A stretch of 64,000 nucleotides of DNA from Liolophura sinensis (GCF_032854445.1 NC_088304.1:20969704-21033703), one strand, 5' to 3'; shown: positions 34,943-47,200, counted from the stretch's first letter. Translations and numbers: made by a program. Notes: generated by a model not told the origin, from the sequence alone.

Positions 34943-35018
34943 GTTTCTTGATGTTCATGTACACCCTACCCGTGTACTGTATCCTCAGTACTAGGTGATC
35001 GGTGGCTTCCTTCAAGTA
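34943..35018 (-). other. Conserved exon-like stretch in each unit
   Basis: Minus-strand bases between an AG acceptor and the strong donor 'AGAAAC|GTAAGT' read YLKEATDHLVLRIQYTGRVY then MNIKK. The copies in units 2 and 3 keep the frame: one silent change, and one codon that is Arg, Gly or Glu in the three units. There is no polypyrimidine tract and no partner exon is known. Only a candidate. Confidence 0.2.
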
Positions 35019-36884
35019 CTAATGATGTCAGACGTTCTAAACTCATGTCTTGTCAGTATAACATGCTTCTTTTACCATTTACAACACATACAACCTCTAA
35101 ACTTTGTATTTCCAAGCTATCGTCACCAATATTGACTTTAAAATGGCTAGTCCGATAAAACTTTGAAAATTGCTCTTGCATCAAACTTGGTATCAAGTTT
35201 GTAATTTCTAAAGGATTCAAGTTGTGAACATTGGGTTTCATGCTTAACACTCTGGTGTACACTTATTTGTACAGCAACAACTGAGCGCTGACTATTCTAA
35301 GGTACAAACTAGATGGTATTTAAAACTAGCCCCCTTTTAACTCAAGGTTTTATTATCTGACAGTGCTGGAGATTTGTTAGGGCGTCGAAAAGATGCTTCC
35401 AGACAGTTAATGCACTTTTTACAACAGATACCCACTATTTTAACTCCAACGACATGTTGCTGTCTTTTTTAAGGTGTAGTAAGGGTCTTCGAAGCACCTA
35501 TTTATGCAAGGTTAATAATTCTTTGACGCCAAGATAAATGTTTTTTTACATTATTTTACCGCCGAAAAACAAACACATTTTAATATTCTGTAACGTTTTC
35601 CCTGTAACACTAGGACACAACTGTTTCTGTCGCCTATCCCTGTAATGAGCTCTATTTGTCCTTTTATACATGCGAGCATGTGACACAGAATGGGTGACGC
35701 GACATTTACGGGTATTTACGGTGCCTATGGCATGGCGTTTAAGATGGCCTCGTAAGAGTTCCCGATTAAAAGTTGACTTATTAGCGTTACCAAAGATGTA
35801 AGACCAAAATGATGGGCAAGCGCTCTGAGCATCATGTTGCCTGACGACTTTGCAGTCTGATATAAATGTAAATGCTAGATGACATCATGTACAGCGGGTT
35901 AAGTATTTGCTGGATAGGTTCTGACAAATCCTCACTGGGACTAGAAGTACGCATTGTTCACGCTTTTGACGACTTCTTCACACCTTATTCCGATTGTCAG
36001 TGGACAGCAGTGTAGACAAAATATCCATTTTCAGTCAGAAGAGATTATCAACTTTCATGTGATTTACCATGATAGAAAAATACTATTATCTAGATTGAGA
36101 GTTATGACAGTGCATGCATTACTACGAGGGGATTTGTTATAACCGATACCGGTTTCAGGCACCTTGTTCAGCTTCATCTGGGACGGATGTTTTGCTCATC
36201 GATTTTTTTTTCAAGAATGTCATTTAATAAGAACTGTATGGTGTGTGAAAACAAGAGACACTGCCATTCACACATCTTCAGACATTACACACACACCGCT
36301 GGCTACTTATGGCATTACAGGCACCCAAACACGAAAATGAAGCATTTTAAAATCTAACGCCTGTGAAAGGCAGTGTAATGATGGGATTTGTGACAACTTG
36401 CACATACATTGTACATTGTGGATAATAGAAATACCTCCTCTCCATTTCCCGAAATTTCCAGAAATAAAGGGAAGAAAACCTTAAAATGATTCTCAGGACA
36501 TCGTGTTCTTTAGTTTGGCTTGATGTAGATTGTTCGTTCGTGGTGTGCACTGGTTGCACTACTGGTACGTCCAGTTTGAAAAATATAGCAGTCAAACGTA
36601 TCGTAGTGTCAGATGGAAATTGTTGTGACGGTCTTAAGTGACGTGTTCATACCTGAAGAGAACGTGATCCTTTTTTATCCTCGACAGATATGTGTCAGCA
36701 TATAAGATTCCGTAAAAGTCCAAGCCAATACTTGTTTTGCGCCGTAAAGACTGTTTAGAGCTTATGCACACCTATGACACTGTGGTGAGTAGATTGTTGT
36801 GTAGATAAAGTATTCTGGTTGCAGTGTAACAAGGAAAGTGTAATAGGGTCAGGAATTGGCTTTCAAATCACAAGGGCGATGTGG

Positions 36885-37035
36885 GACTTTGGTGACCATA
36901 AAGTCGACGATTGCTGGAGCGTTCGATTTTTTGGAGGGTCTGCAGTTAGTTTAAAGCCGGATGTCCTCCCACGAAAATGTGAAAGCGAAATCTATTTTAG
37001 TATGGCGTTAAACAACAATCAGCTAGGTAAAGATG
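36885..37035 (+). mobile_element. Degraded SINE-like fragment in unit 1
   Basis: 'GCCGGATGTCCTCCCACGAA' and 'TATGGCGTTAAACAACAATC' resemble a mollusc SINE 3' region. The equivalents are at about 47925-48055 and 58350-58475. Confidence 0.4.
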
Positions 37036-37116
37036 TGATATGGTTCTCTGCAATATTCTGCTAATAGCTGTTGATTGAATTTGCGTTAAAATTTTCGAGT
37101 TCTGAATAATTTTTTT

Positions 37117-37555
37117 GAAATATGTGGAGAAATGTACGGTATTATCAGCATAAATGTATATTCAAGTATATTAGTCATACGTCGAATGTGTATTAACATA
37201 TATATTTTTAAATAGAGCTAGTTTACTAGTTTGAAACTACTTCTGGGTTGATCAAAGTACATGTAACTTTATCAAAGTCAAGGTGGAGTGCTTTAACAAC
37301 GCCAACAGATGACGGAAAGTTCATTCTTAATAATTTTCTTGAAATATGTGGAGAAATGTACAGTATTATCAGCATAAATGTATATTCAAGTATATTAGTC
37401 ATACGTCGAATGTGTATTAACATATATATTTTTAAATAGAGCTAGTTTACTAGTTTGAAACTACTTCTGGGTTGATCAAAGTACATGTAACTTTATCAAA
37501 GTCAAGATGGAGTGCTTTAACAACGCCAACAGATGACGGAAAGTTCATTCTTAAA
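37117..37555 (+). repeat. 224-bp local tandem duplication in unit 1
   Basis: 'GAAATATGTGGAGAAATGTA' starts at 37117 and again at 37341, giving two near-identical copies of a 224-bp segment. Unit 2 has one copy (48145-48365). Unit 3 has two, the first split by a Tc1-like element. Confidence 0.85.
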
Positions 37556-38064
37556 AGTGATTTAAATAAATCCGAAATATTAAATAATACATCACTGTAT
37601 GTCATTTGTTGGGGTCTCACATTACTCTGAATTTTGAATATTATCATTGGAAATGGAGACTACTACTCAAATTTCCCGCCCTCTTTTTGATATTTGTCCA
37701 GTCCACTGAGTTAAATCATACTCTCACTTGTGAAAAATCATGCATGGTATAGTAATTTTTTATAACATTGGTCTTTAAACACAGGTTCGGTATTAAACAT
37801 AACATGATTCTTCCTCATCAATTATTATTTACATTTCCTATTCACGTGGAGCATTTCATTTCACTGCGTCTTGACTAGAAGCAAATGGAATTAAATTACA
37901 ATGTCATTCTCATCAGTCTGGTGTGTATATGAAGTTGCCTAACGACATGATGATATATATTTGCTATTGATAACTATTATACAAACCAATATAATAGAAA
38001 TTGTAAAATAATCAAGGCCATCCTTATTTTACTCAGTAAGAGACTACTTTAACAACAACACTTC

Positions 38065-38150
38065 ATGTGTATACACCAGACGTACAGGCGCCATGAGTTA
38101 ATCAGCTTAACCCACTGGGGCTGTCTGCAGATAAAATCCTGCCATGCCAT
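38065..38150 (-). repeat. Inverted copy of 30340-30420 within the unit
   Basis: The minus strand shares 'GATTTTATCTGCAG', 'AGCTGATTAACTC', 'TGGCGC' and 'ACGTCTGGTGT' with 30346-30410. It is therefore an inverted repeat about 7.7 kb apart inside each unit. The equivalents are at about 48870-48955 and 61055-61140. Confidence 0.6.
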
Positions 38151-39461
38151 TAAAAGCCACTCTTTTTGGTTTGTGGCAACAAAATGAAATACGCCTATCG
38201 AAATAGTTGTTTCAATACGCGTTACAAGTGTATAATGAATGTGTTAATGTGTTTAATGAATATCAGACTGATAAGAATGGCTTTGTAATTTACATCCATT
38301 TGTTGCCGGCCAAGACACAGTCAAATAAAGGGCAGGGATCAGTGATTAATATACTTGACGTTGTGTAATCTGTGTTGAGCATGGAGGGTTCTAATTTTCT
38401 TCTTCAGATTTACAAATATGGATACATCTGTAAACTAATATAAGAGTTCTACATTGAACATAACATTGCAACATTATGTGTCAGTAGACGGCAATCGGCT
38501 GTTTGCATATACTGTGTGCCGTGCTTTATGGTTGGTTATGAATAGTACAAGCGTACGGAATGGGACACCTCATTATATTTGTTAATCACAAATAAAACAA
38601 CGTTAAGCGTCTTATTCAGTGAGCTTTCCACTCTGTGTAAATCCCACAGGGCGAATTCGTATTACAGAGCTTTATCTGCATACGCCCCCAGTGAATGAAG
38701 CAGTGTACCAGGGCTGGTATGTACCTGTGGTGTTTTGTGAATGTAGGTTTTCGGTTAGTGAAATGTGTATTATTTAGCAATCAATGCTATATTCATTTGT
38801 ATTGTGATTACTATTGGTAAATATATGAGATCATCTCGTAGGGCAACTTTATGTATACAGTAAATTTCAGATTAAAAAAAAATACCAATCACCATACACC
38901 TGTCTTGAAAATGCAGATATTTAGTATAATTAATTGAAAACTCGTGCCTAAATCTAATTTGTTGCCGACTTGGACGAAGTCAACCTGAAATCTTCTACAT
39001 AAATGCAAAACTCTAGTGGTAATCGACTGATGTTAGACGTAAGAACAATATTGTGTTAAGTCATGTTGACGTCAGAAAGTTCAATGTGTCATTTGGACTG
39101 ATATACTCATCTTAACACTTCTACGAGTATAACTCGTCAAATATTTGTTGCAAGTAACTACCGATGGGTCTTTAAGTTTTAATCATTCAGTTACTGTATT
39201 CACTTAGCAAGACAAAAACTGCGCAATCTATTAATTCATACTTTTTATAATAACGTCAACGACGTGGTCATCAACAGACGTTTGACTCAAAAGGAAAATG
39301 TGGAGAGCATCAATATAGGCTGATTACATCTTCAGGATTATAACACGACGTACCTTAGCCTCCAAAGTAGCTTAGTCCTATCTTTACTTAAGATAATAGT
39401 CCAGACAAATCCGAGCAAAACATTCACGTATACTGATATCAGACATAACATCAATGTTCAT

Positions 39462-39777
39462 GGGACTAATAGCACAGTTGATAGAGCGTCCGCTTCGGGG
39501 GCGGTAAATCCAGGGTCTTAAAAGAGCAATTTGTAACTCCCTTGCTTGGCGTTCAGCATGAAAGGGATAGTGCAACTGCTGGTTGTCACGTATCAGTATA
39601 ATGGCCCGGGCAGGGCGGCTTACTTGCTTACGGTAAGGCGTCTCAGTGAAGCAGCAGTAGATAAGAGAGCGTTGGAAATCCATCCTGCAACTAGGAGACA
39701 CATTACATGCACTCTAAAGATTCCTTTCGTCGTTATATGAGCACGGTTAAGTACGAAACCCCAGGCACTCACTCACC
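39462..39777 (+). mobile_element. tRNA-derived SINE, family A, unit 1
   Basis: 'GGGACTAATAGCACAGTTGA', 'GAGCGTCCGCTTCGGGGGCG', 'AATCCAGGGTC', body, and 'GGTTAAGTACGAAACCCCAG' then CACTCACTCAC. Full length. Confidence 0.8.
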
Positions 39778-39780
39778 CAA

Positions 39781-39900
39781 AAGTTATGAGACAAGCAGAT
39801 TGCAGAGCCCGAGACTCAACATGACACTGGTTCGTTTATTAGGGGTTCTTTGTCAGTCTTAATTGTTATTTTAAATCAATCATACCTTTGCCTTAACCCT
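39781..39900 (+). repeat. Module M4: diverged upstream-type module
   Basis: 'GACAAGCAGATTGCAGAGCC', 'CGAGACTCAACATGACACTG' and 'AATCAATCATACC' match M3. The equivalent in unit 2 is at 50410-50520; in unit 3 it is mostly deleted. Confidence 0.5.
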
Positions 39901-40239
39901 CAAATTATGCAGGATTTATGCGGCACATGTGAACACTTAAGATTTTGTATTTTGTTGAATATTTATTATTTCAATGTACCTGCCTATTTGATGATTTGAC
40001 ACTAAGTTCGGATGTTCTCAACACGAGACGGAAAACCATTCACTTTTTATTGGTTGAAAAAGTGTTTCTTCACGTTGTGGCTGAAATATTGCCGAAGTGG
40101 CGATAAGACACAAACATTTATTCATTCGCTTTAATATAACATGAACAATAGTAAAAAAAAATGCATTTACGAATTTGGCTACATTACTCGACTTACTTAT
40201 TTCTCGAAGGGCAGAGAAATGTCAGATAATACCGTTTAT

Positions 40240-40486
40240 CCACACATGCCCAGGGGCCTCTCATCAATGCGGTCGTTTTGAGTTCCGGCCTGTGGATGGT
40301 TGTGGGTTTTGGCCGGGCTCTGTCCGGTTTCCTCCCACCATAATGTTGGCCGCCGTGGGACAATTAAAATATTCTTGAGTACGGCGTAAAACAACAATGA
40401 AATAAACAAATAAATAAACAAATAAATAAATAAATAAATACATAAATACATAAATAAATAATAAATAATTAAATAAATAAATATTT
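40240..40486 (+). mobile_element. SINE family B with long A/T tail, unit 1
   Basis: 'GGGGCCTCTCATCAATGCGG', 'CGGTTTCCTCCCACCATAAT', 'GGCCGCCGTGGGACAATTAA', 'GAGTACGGCGTAAAACAACA' and then about 90 bp of AAATA repeats up to the unit boundary. Confidence 0.8.
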
Positions 40487-43106
40487 ATACATGTATATTC
40501 TTTGTCGCCGCCACATCATCAAAGGTTATAGTCAAACAAGCAGGCAGATTGCACATAGCTGCAGCACCTGAGGCTCCGCTGGACAATGATTGGGCTTTGA
40601 GGGCTCCATTGTTAACCAATCGTCTATGTGTGTAAATCGGCAGGGTTAGCACTACGTGTGACCTCTCAGTGTAACATTTGTGCACTTGTGACCATTATTT
40701 TAGCTGACTTTAAAGTATCTCTGAACTCATACCCCAGTATCCTTTAATACACCTTTAAGGTGTGACTCATTTACTTTTCAAAACAATATAGAATTCAAGC
40801 ACTTTTTTTCAACATTACAAATTCTGGATGAAATTACTCAAAATTAGTAAGTCCAACACGAAACCATTAGAAATACACTGCCGAGAATAATGTCAGATGT
40901 TATTCATTTGATTGTTGTTTAATATTTCAATTCCACCGTGAAGCAACCATGCACTGGGCTAAAACAGCCCATTGCCGTTGCTCAACACAAATCAAACGAT
41001 GTTATGCTTCTTGGTCAATCAGCCTTGCACTGTATGTAAATCAAGAAAGGTAGATTTTTTTACAGTGTTGCAGGATTTTATCTGCGAGCCATTTCCATGA
41101 GGCTGATTACCTTTTGGCGCCTAAACGTCTGGTTTATACCTGATAGGTTTTCTTAATATAGATACTCATTTAATAAATATGTATTGAGGTGATTATTTAA
41201 TAATTCCTTTCATGTTCATTTATATTTGAAATATCATTGGTAAATATATACAACCAGCTATATTAACGTACTTGCAGTACACACATAGTGAATTCCAGAC
41301 TCATAAAAATTGGCAATCATCACACAAATATAAATACAGGATATACAATGAGCACCCATTATATCAGATTTATTAAACGAATGGTGTAATTTTCTATTTG
41401 TTCGGAGCCTTTGGTTAGTAACAAAAGAAAACTACATCACTGTTAATTACGAATTCAATCTCATACCGTATTCGATGTGGAAAATAGAATGAACTAGATC
41501 TAAGAAAAATTTTGTGATAGGCCTACACCAGTTGTAGACGAATTAATACACACCAGACAACCTTTTGGTGCTCTACAAAGAGGTAAGTTAAGTTTGTAAG
41601 TGTTTAGTTTCGCTAAAATCTGATACTGAGGCATACTGCTGTTGTTGACGCCTGACGCAGTGACGGTTGAACTCGTGTTTGTGAATACCTTCTTTTAGGC
41701 GTGTTCAGTTTGAAACATTTCCTTCCTTTCACGAACCTTGGCTTTTTTTACATTTCATGAAGATAAATTATATTCTCATCCAGTGTACCAAGATCTTAAC
41801 CACTTTGGGAACAAGAAGCCGCTATCAGTGTGTAGTAAGTGATCGTCAGCTTGTTTATTGTTTTTTCACGGCAACAAACAACAGAAGTAGTCTGGTATGC
41901 AATTGTACTTTTTCATTGAATGAGTTTCTCGATGAAAGTTCAGTTGACTTATCAAAATTTCGGGTAACTATATAACAAGTGGTGTATTGAAAATTTACAT
42001 CACTATTCTTTTATAGCTGACACGGGCAAATTATCGGATAAAATACAAATATTTCCGTCTATATTCAATTTATAACTGTTACCTGAACGTACACAAAACC
42101 AAATGTTCCATTTAAATGCAAAAGTGTAACAATAATAGACTTAGACGCGCGATCAATATTTTGTTGAATACAATAGATTTGTCCGGTTGTGACAAAATTA
42201 AATGTCCAATTTGAGTCGATCTACAGAGTCAGTTAAGTGCCATGTCTGCCGATTAGGATTTATACATTTACCACTGGTAAACCAAGTGAGACGTGCTATG
42301 CATGTGTAACGAATGATATCGAACTGGGCCAAGTGGTTTTACACTGAAAACCTTGATAAAAAACAGAACCTGGCGTAAGAGATTCACGAGGTGTTATATC
42401 TATCATGTGTCAAATGCTTAAAGAGACACGGGCTGGCGATATCTTTATCATGTATGGAGTCTTATACGTAATTTTTGTACAATCTACATGTACAGCCTCG
42501 ACCGTGAAGCGTTGGTTGAGACCCTGACATTTCGGTGGCCATCTGTGTGAGTCCACGTGAAGGTTAACACCAAGTCTTACAGGGAGTTACCAATTGAATT
42601 TAATTTTTTGAACCCTTTCGGTCACCTATAGACTCTGTTGTTGTCTAATTCGTGTAGGCAAAACACCGAATACGTACGGTCATAGTCAATGACTTATCCT
42701 GCATGTCCATTAAATCGTTGTTTATTTTCTTAGAAATAAAACCATCATTAAACGAGCATGATGCCTATAATAGGTAGCACATTAGCAAATCTCGAAACAT
42801 TCGAACGTGCCACTTTATTTTACATTGTTTTGAGGTAAAGCAGTTGTAAACAAAACCATGTTTTTTTTTTCGTGCATGACAAAGTAGTCACAACTTTTTA
42901 TGCATAAAATACAAACTCAAAATAAAACGCAAAAGAAGGGATACATGATATTACATAACAAACTTTTTTGCCTATTACTTTGATATCAGCTGACGACTAT
43001 ACATATATATTATACTATATATATATATATACATATATTTCTATATCGTTTAGTATTTTTTTAAAACTCCACCAAAGTGCTATAGATAAAGCATCTGGTC
43101 CTAAGG

Positions 43107-43952
43107 CTACACAGGAACATCAATATGTTTTCCGTCAAGTATCACGTGGTCGGGATGTTGCCCATTCAGCACGTCCGAGAGAAAGCCGATATACTTGACG
43201 GCTAACCTGAGCGTCTCCAATCTGGTCAATTCTGATTCATAGGTAAACGTGGGCACATTTTCCTTGAGTTTTTGGAAGGCTGCTTTCAGGCCTTCTATCC
43301 GTCTTCTCTCCCTGAGCGTGGCTGCTTTTCTCTGAGATGATGTCTGTGGCTTCCTCTTCTTGACTCTTTTTGTTCTTGACTTTATTTCGTGGGTCGGACT
43401 GGAGACATTCTGGCTACATGTATCTGGTGCACAAGTAATCTCTACGGAATTTGCTTTGCAGCACGTGGACATCAGGGGATTGGAGATGTTAAAAGGGTAA
43501 GAGACAAGAGGTAATCTGTCTAGCCATGAATCCGGAGGGTGGAGTGATGACACAATTTCCGGACCAGTGATCCTCGACGTCTTGCAATTGTCCCGACTAA
43601 AGTTTCTTTCTGGAGACTGACTCGACTTTCTTTTTCGACCACAGCGTTTTGTTTTTGAAGTATCATTTGTATCGAGCAGTTGTCTATCCGAGCTAAAACC
43701 ATCGACTTCATCAGCAAATAACCGACTGTTAAAATCTGCCGTCATCTCGTAGGCTTGTGGTTTACATGTGTGAAAGACATCCTCATTTTGATCTGGTATT
43801 CCTGCAAAACATTCTTTTTGACAGAACTGCCGTTGAGGGCAACACTTTTCTTCTGTGTAATGAGTTACAAATCTGTCTTGAGGGAGCAGCTCTTCGTCAT
43901 TTTCTGTCCACAAATAGTTGACTGTCAAGTGAGCTGAACTGTGAGCATCCAT
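43107..43952 (-). CDS. Fer3-like bHLH protein, copy 2
   Basis: An intronless 281-aa frame from the ATG at 43950-43952 (MDAHSSAHLTVNYLWTENDE) to a stop at 43107. The N-terminal half contains a Cys cluster (EKCCPQRQFCQKECFAG) and a basic patch (KRCGRKRKS, about 102-110). It is rich in Ser, Asn and Asp and has no known domain. A second basic run (KSRTKRVKKRKPQ, about 191-203) precedes the bHLH (208-262; 43167-43331): RKAATLRERRRIEGLKAAFQ, KLKENVPTFTYESELTRLET, LRLAVKYIGFLSDVL. A 19-residue tail ends in VPV. Differences from copies 1 and 3 are Lys in helix 1 (AFQK), Ser in the loop (YES) and Lys in helix 2 (AVKY), which could alter dimer choice. The family is Fer3/FERD3L/PTF1A-like by motif, and the role is inferred as a sequence-specific transcription factor. 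Confidence 0.88.
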   Translation of the reverse strand: MDAHSSAHLTVNYLWTENDEELLPQDRFVTHYTEEKCCPQRQFCQKECFAGIPDQNEDVFHTCKPQAYEMTADFNSRLFADEVDGFSSDRQLLDTNDTSKTKRCGRKRKSSQSPERNFSRDNCKTSRITGPEIVSSLHPPDSWLDRLPLVSYPFNISNPLMSTCCKANSVEITCAPDTCSQNVSSPTHEIKSRTKRVKKRKPQTSSQRKAATLRERRRIEGLKAAFQKLKENVPTFTYESELTRLETLRLAVKYIGFLSDVLNGQHPDHVILDGKHIDVPV

Positions 43953-44260
43953 GGGTCAGGTATGGTGTTTACGTTATGTTGAGTGAGAACATTGATACTC
44001 AGCTGAGAAATGCATCTATTTCTACATGTATACTGGTTCTTGTCGCCACAACATCAAAGGTATCGTCAAAAAAGACAGGCAGATTGTACCACCTGAGACT
44101 CAGCTGGACTTTCTTTGGGTCTTCAATTGTCGATTGTCAGCCAATCCTCTATGTGGCTTAATCTTCAATGTGTCCACAGTAAGCGCTACATGTTACCGCT
44201 CGATATAAAAGTTTGTGCGCTGGTGACTGTTATTTCAGCTGATTATAAAGTATCTGTATA
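43953..44260 (-). promoter_or_regulatory. bHLH copy 2 promoter region, TATA box degraded
   Basis: The position of the copy 1 TATA box reads TAGAAAT here (44018-44024, minus). The E-boxes (CACCTG then CAGCTG near 44090-44107, and CAGCTG near 44237) and the plus-strand TATAAAAG (about 44205) are kept. Confidence 0.5.
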
Positions 44261-47200
44261 TAATCATCTTATCTTTTAGCCTTGTATACATCAATGTACA
44301 ATCAGTGTTGACTGATTTCAACAACGATTATACAATTTAACAATTTTTTCCAACACTTCAATTAATCGATAAAAATGATCAAAATTCGTAAAGCCAATTT
44401 ATTCATTTCACCATTAGAGAAGGTGCTGAGAAAAACGCCAGAAATTATTCATTTGATTGTTGTCTAAGTTTTCACTCTACCGTGGACGTTTTTTTATGGC
44501 TTATGGAAAAGAGAATGTCCAGGGTAAACCATTGGTATTTGGCAAGACACTCAGAAACTTTCTGTGTAATGTACATACACACTAGGTAAGTTGTGGTGTT
44601 CTAACGTTTGGTAGTCAACGGAAATCAAGACATCACAAACATAGGGAGAGCTATATTACAGGCAGGGTGCATCATATTACTCGTCATATCTGGGCACGTA
44701 GCTGCCGATGGCATTTTCAGTTTTACGCTTAATCATACATTTAATTTGCTCAGTCACCGAAACAAAAATTGAGCATTCAGTTGGTTTACACTAAGCGCAA
44801 TAACATCGAAAACACATGGTTTTTAATTGACACTTGAATCGAAAGAAATGGCATCAGTTCAGGCTGTTTACATCGTAACGGGTATAACATAACGTGTATT
44901 AGTCTTTAATGCCGTATTTTCTTTAAAAAATCGCCCAGAGAAAAACTGAGCAATCCAGTAATTTATCCTGAGAACATAAATATCATCAAAGGTTATGGAC
45001 AAAACAGACAGGCAGATTGCAGAGCCCTAGGCTCAGCAGGACATTGATTGGCTTATCATGAGGGCAATTGTTAGTCAATCATATCCGTGTAACCAATTCT
45101 CAAGTTCGACCGATAATGTAAAGGTCTTTTTTTAAGAGCATTTATTAGTTCAGCCTACCGACTTCAACAAATTTCATTGTATATACTTTCAACGTCCCAC
45201 GATAACTATGAAGATAGACTGGAACTATTCTACAGAGTGATAATATACTTGTCACAAAGCCATTCCGCAATGGGTGCTTTTCTGTGATATTCATTGTGTC
45301 TTCGTAGAAACACTGACAACTTGTTATTTGTGATGAAAGAATTACAGCATATATAGTGCAAACAGAGCAGCGACGACAGTGTGATAATTCGCCTGATAAT
45401 AGGCAAATTATCGCACTAATTTGTGCTGCTATCGTGAGCATTGCAGTCTATGTATTTTTGATAATCATTCATGTACACTTTTAATAAAAAAAGTACGTAT
45501 TGTTGTACACATCTAGCTGGGTGTAAATGGCTTGTCCCAGGGAACATAGCTTTAGAGGAAGCCAGGTGGCTAACCATTTTTTTTCTCTCTACAAATTATA
45601 GAAATATACATGTATATGTCTGTGTTCTTCCTTAGACACTGGGGCTATATTTACTGGTTAAAAACAAGACAATAAGCCTGTATTAAACCTTACATTTATC
45701 TTTTTTTAATATTCCATCAATATATCTAAAGGATGGACACAAACAGTGGTATAAAAAAATTCAAGAGAAAGAACAAGCAACTTATATACCTCTATTACCA
45801 TAAACTTACGTTTCTTGATGTTCATGTACACCCCACCCGTGTACTGTATCCTCAGTACTAGGTGATCGGTGGCCTCCTTCAAGTACTAATGATGCCAGAC
45901 GTTCTAAACTCATGTCTTTTCAGTATACCATGCTTCTTTTACCATTTACAACACATACAACCTCTAAACTTTGTATTTCCAAGCTATCGTCACCAACATT
46001 GACTTTAAAATGGCTAGTCCGATAAAACTTCCGAAAATTCCTCTTGCATCAAAACGCCCCACGTTTGGTATCAAGTTTGTAATTTCTAAAGGATTCAAGT
46101 TGTAAACATTGGGTTTTATGCTTAACACTCTGGTGTACACTTATTTGTACAGCAACAACTGACCGCTGACTGTTCTAAGGTACAAGCTAGATGTTATTTA
46201 AGCCTAGCACCCCTTTTAACTCAAGGTTTTATTATCTGACAGTGCTGGAGATTTGTTAGGGCGTCGAAAAGATGCTTCCAGACAGTTAATGCACTTTTTA
46301 CAACAGATACCCACTATTTTAACTCCAACGACATGTTGCTGTCTTTTTTAAGGTGTAGTAAGGGTCTTCGAAGCACCTATTTATGCAAGGGTAATAATTC
46401 TTTGACGCCAAGATAAATGTTTTTTTACATTATTTTACCGCCGAAAAACCAACACATTTCAATATTCTGTAACGTTTTCCCTGTATCACTAGGACACAAC
46501 TGTTTCTGCCGCCTGTCCCTGTAATGAGCTCTAATTGTCCTTTTATGCATGCGAGCATGTGGCACAGAATGGGTGACGCGACATTTACGGGTATTTACGG
46601 TGCCTATGGCATAGCTTTTAAGATGGCCTCGTAAGAGTTCCCGATTAAAAGTTGACTTATTAGCGTTACCAAAGATGTAAGACCAAAATGATGGGCAAGG
46701 GCTCTGAGCATCATGTTGCCTGACGACTTTGCAGTCTGATATAAATGTAAATGCTAGATGACATCATGTACAGCGGGTTAAGTATTTGCTGGATAGGTTC
46801 TGACAAATCCTCAGTGGGACTAAAAGTATGCATTGTTAACGCTTTTGACGATTTCTTCACACCTTATTCCGATTGTCAGTGGACAGCAGTGTAGACAAAA
46901 TATCCATTTCCAGTCAGAAGAGATTATCAACTTTCATGTGATTTACCATGATAGAAAAATACTATTATCTAGATTGATTGTTATGACAGTGCATCCATTA
47001 CCACGAGGGGATTTGTTAAAACCGATACCGGTTTCAGGCACCTTGAAGAACATTCTTTCCATCAAAAACTGAAATCTGCTCCTCTTTGCAGGATTCCGTT
47101 CTAATTTCCTACTTTTTTATTTCATTGGTGGTTCGTGAGGTTTTGGGAACAGGCCTTGAGATTGTTAACCAGGAACGTTCATATTGGTTGACGGCTAGTA

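Larger units (their letters stand above)
29772..40486 (+). repeat. Tandem array unit 1 (10,715 bp)
   Basis: First of at least 3.2 head-to-tail units, anchored at 'ATACATGTATA' (29772, 40487, 51107, 61888). Order on the plus strand: module M1, bHLH gene (minus) with its promoter module M2, module M3, long noncoding DNA, a 224-bp local duplication, a SINE A copy, module M4 and a SINE B copy with an A-rich tail. Units align nearly base for base over kilobases with scattered substitutions and indels, so the duplications are recent relative to the internal modules. Confidence 0.9.

Noticed and set aside
35954-36142. Small plus-strand frame repeated at 46833 and 57253 as a conserved gene
   Set aside because: The whole unit is duplicated, so shared frames are expected. 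There is no domain, start context or splice evidence, and lengths differ between units.
37248-37439. Small frames recurring at 48276 and 60235 as a gene family
   Set aside because: They lie in the 224-bp local duplication and are explained by it.
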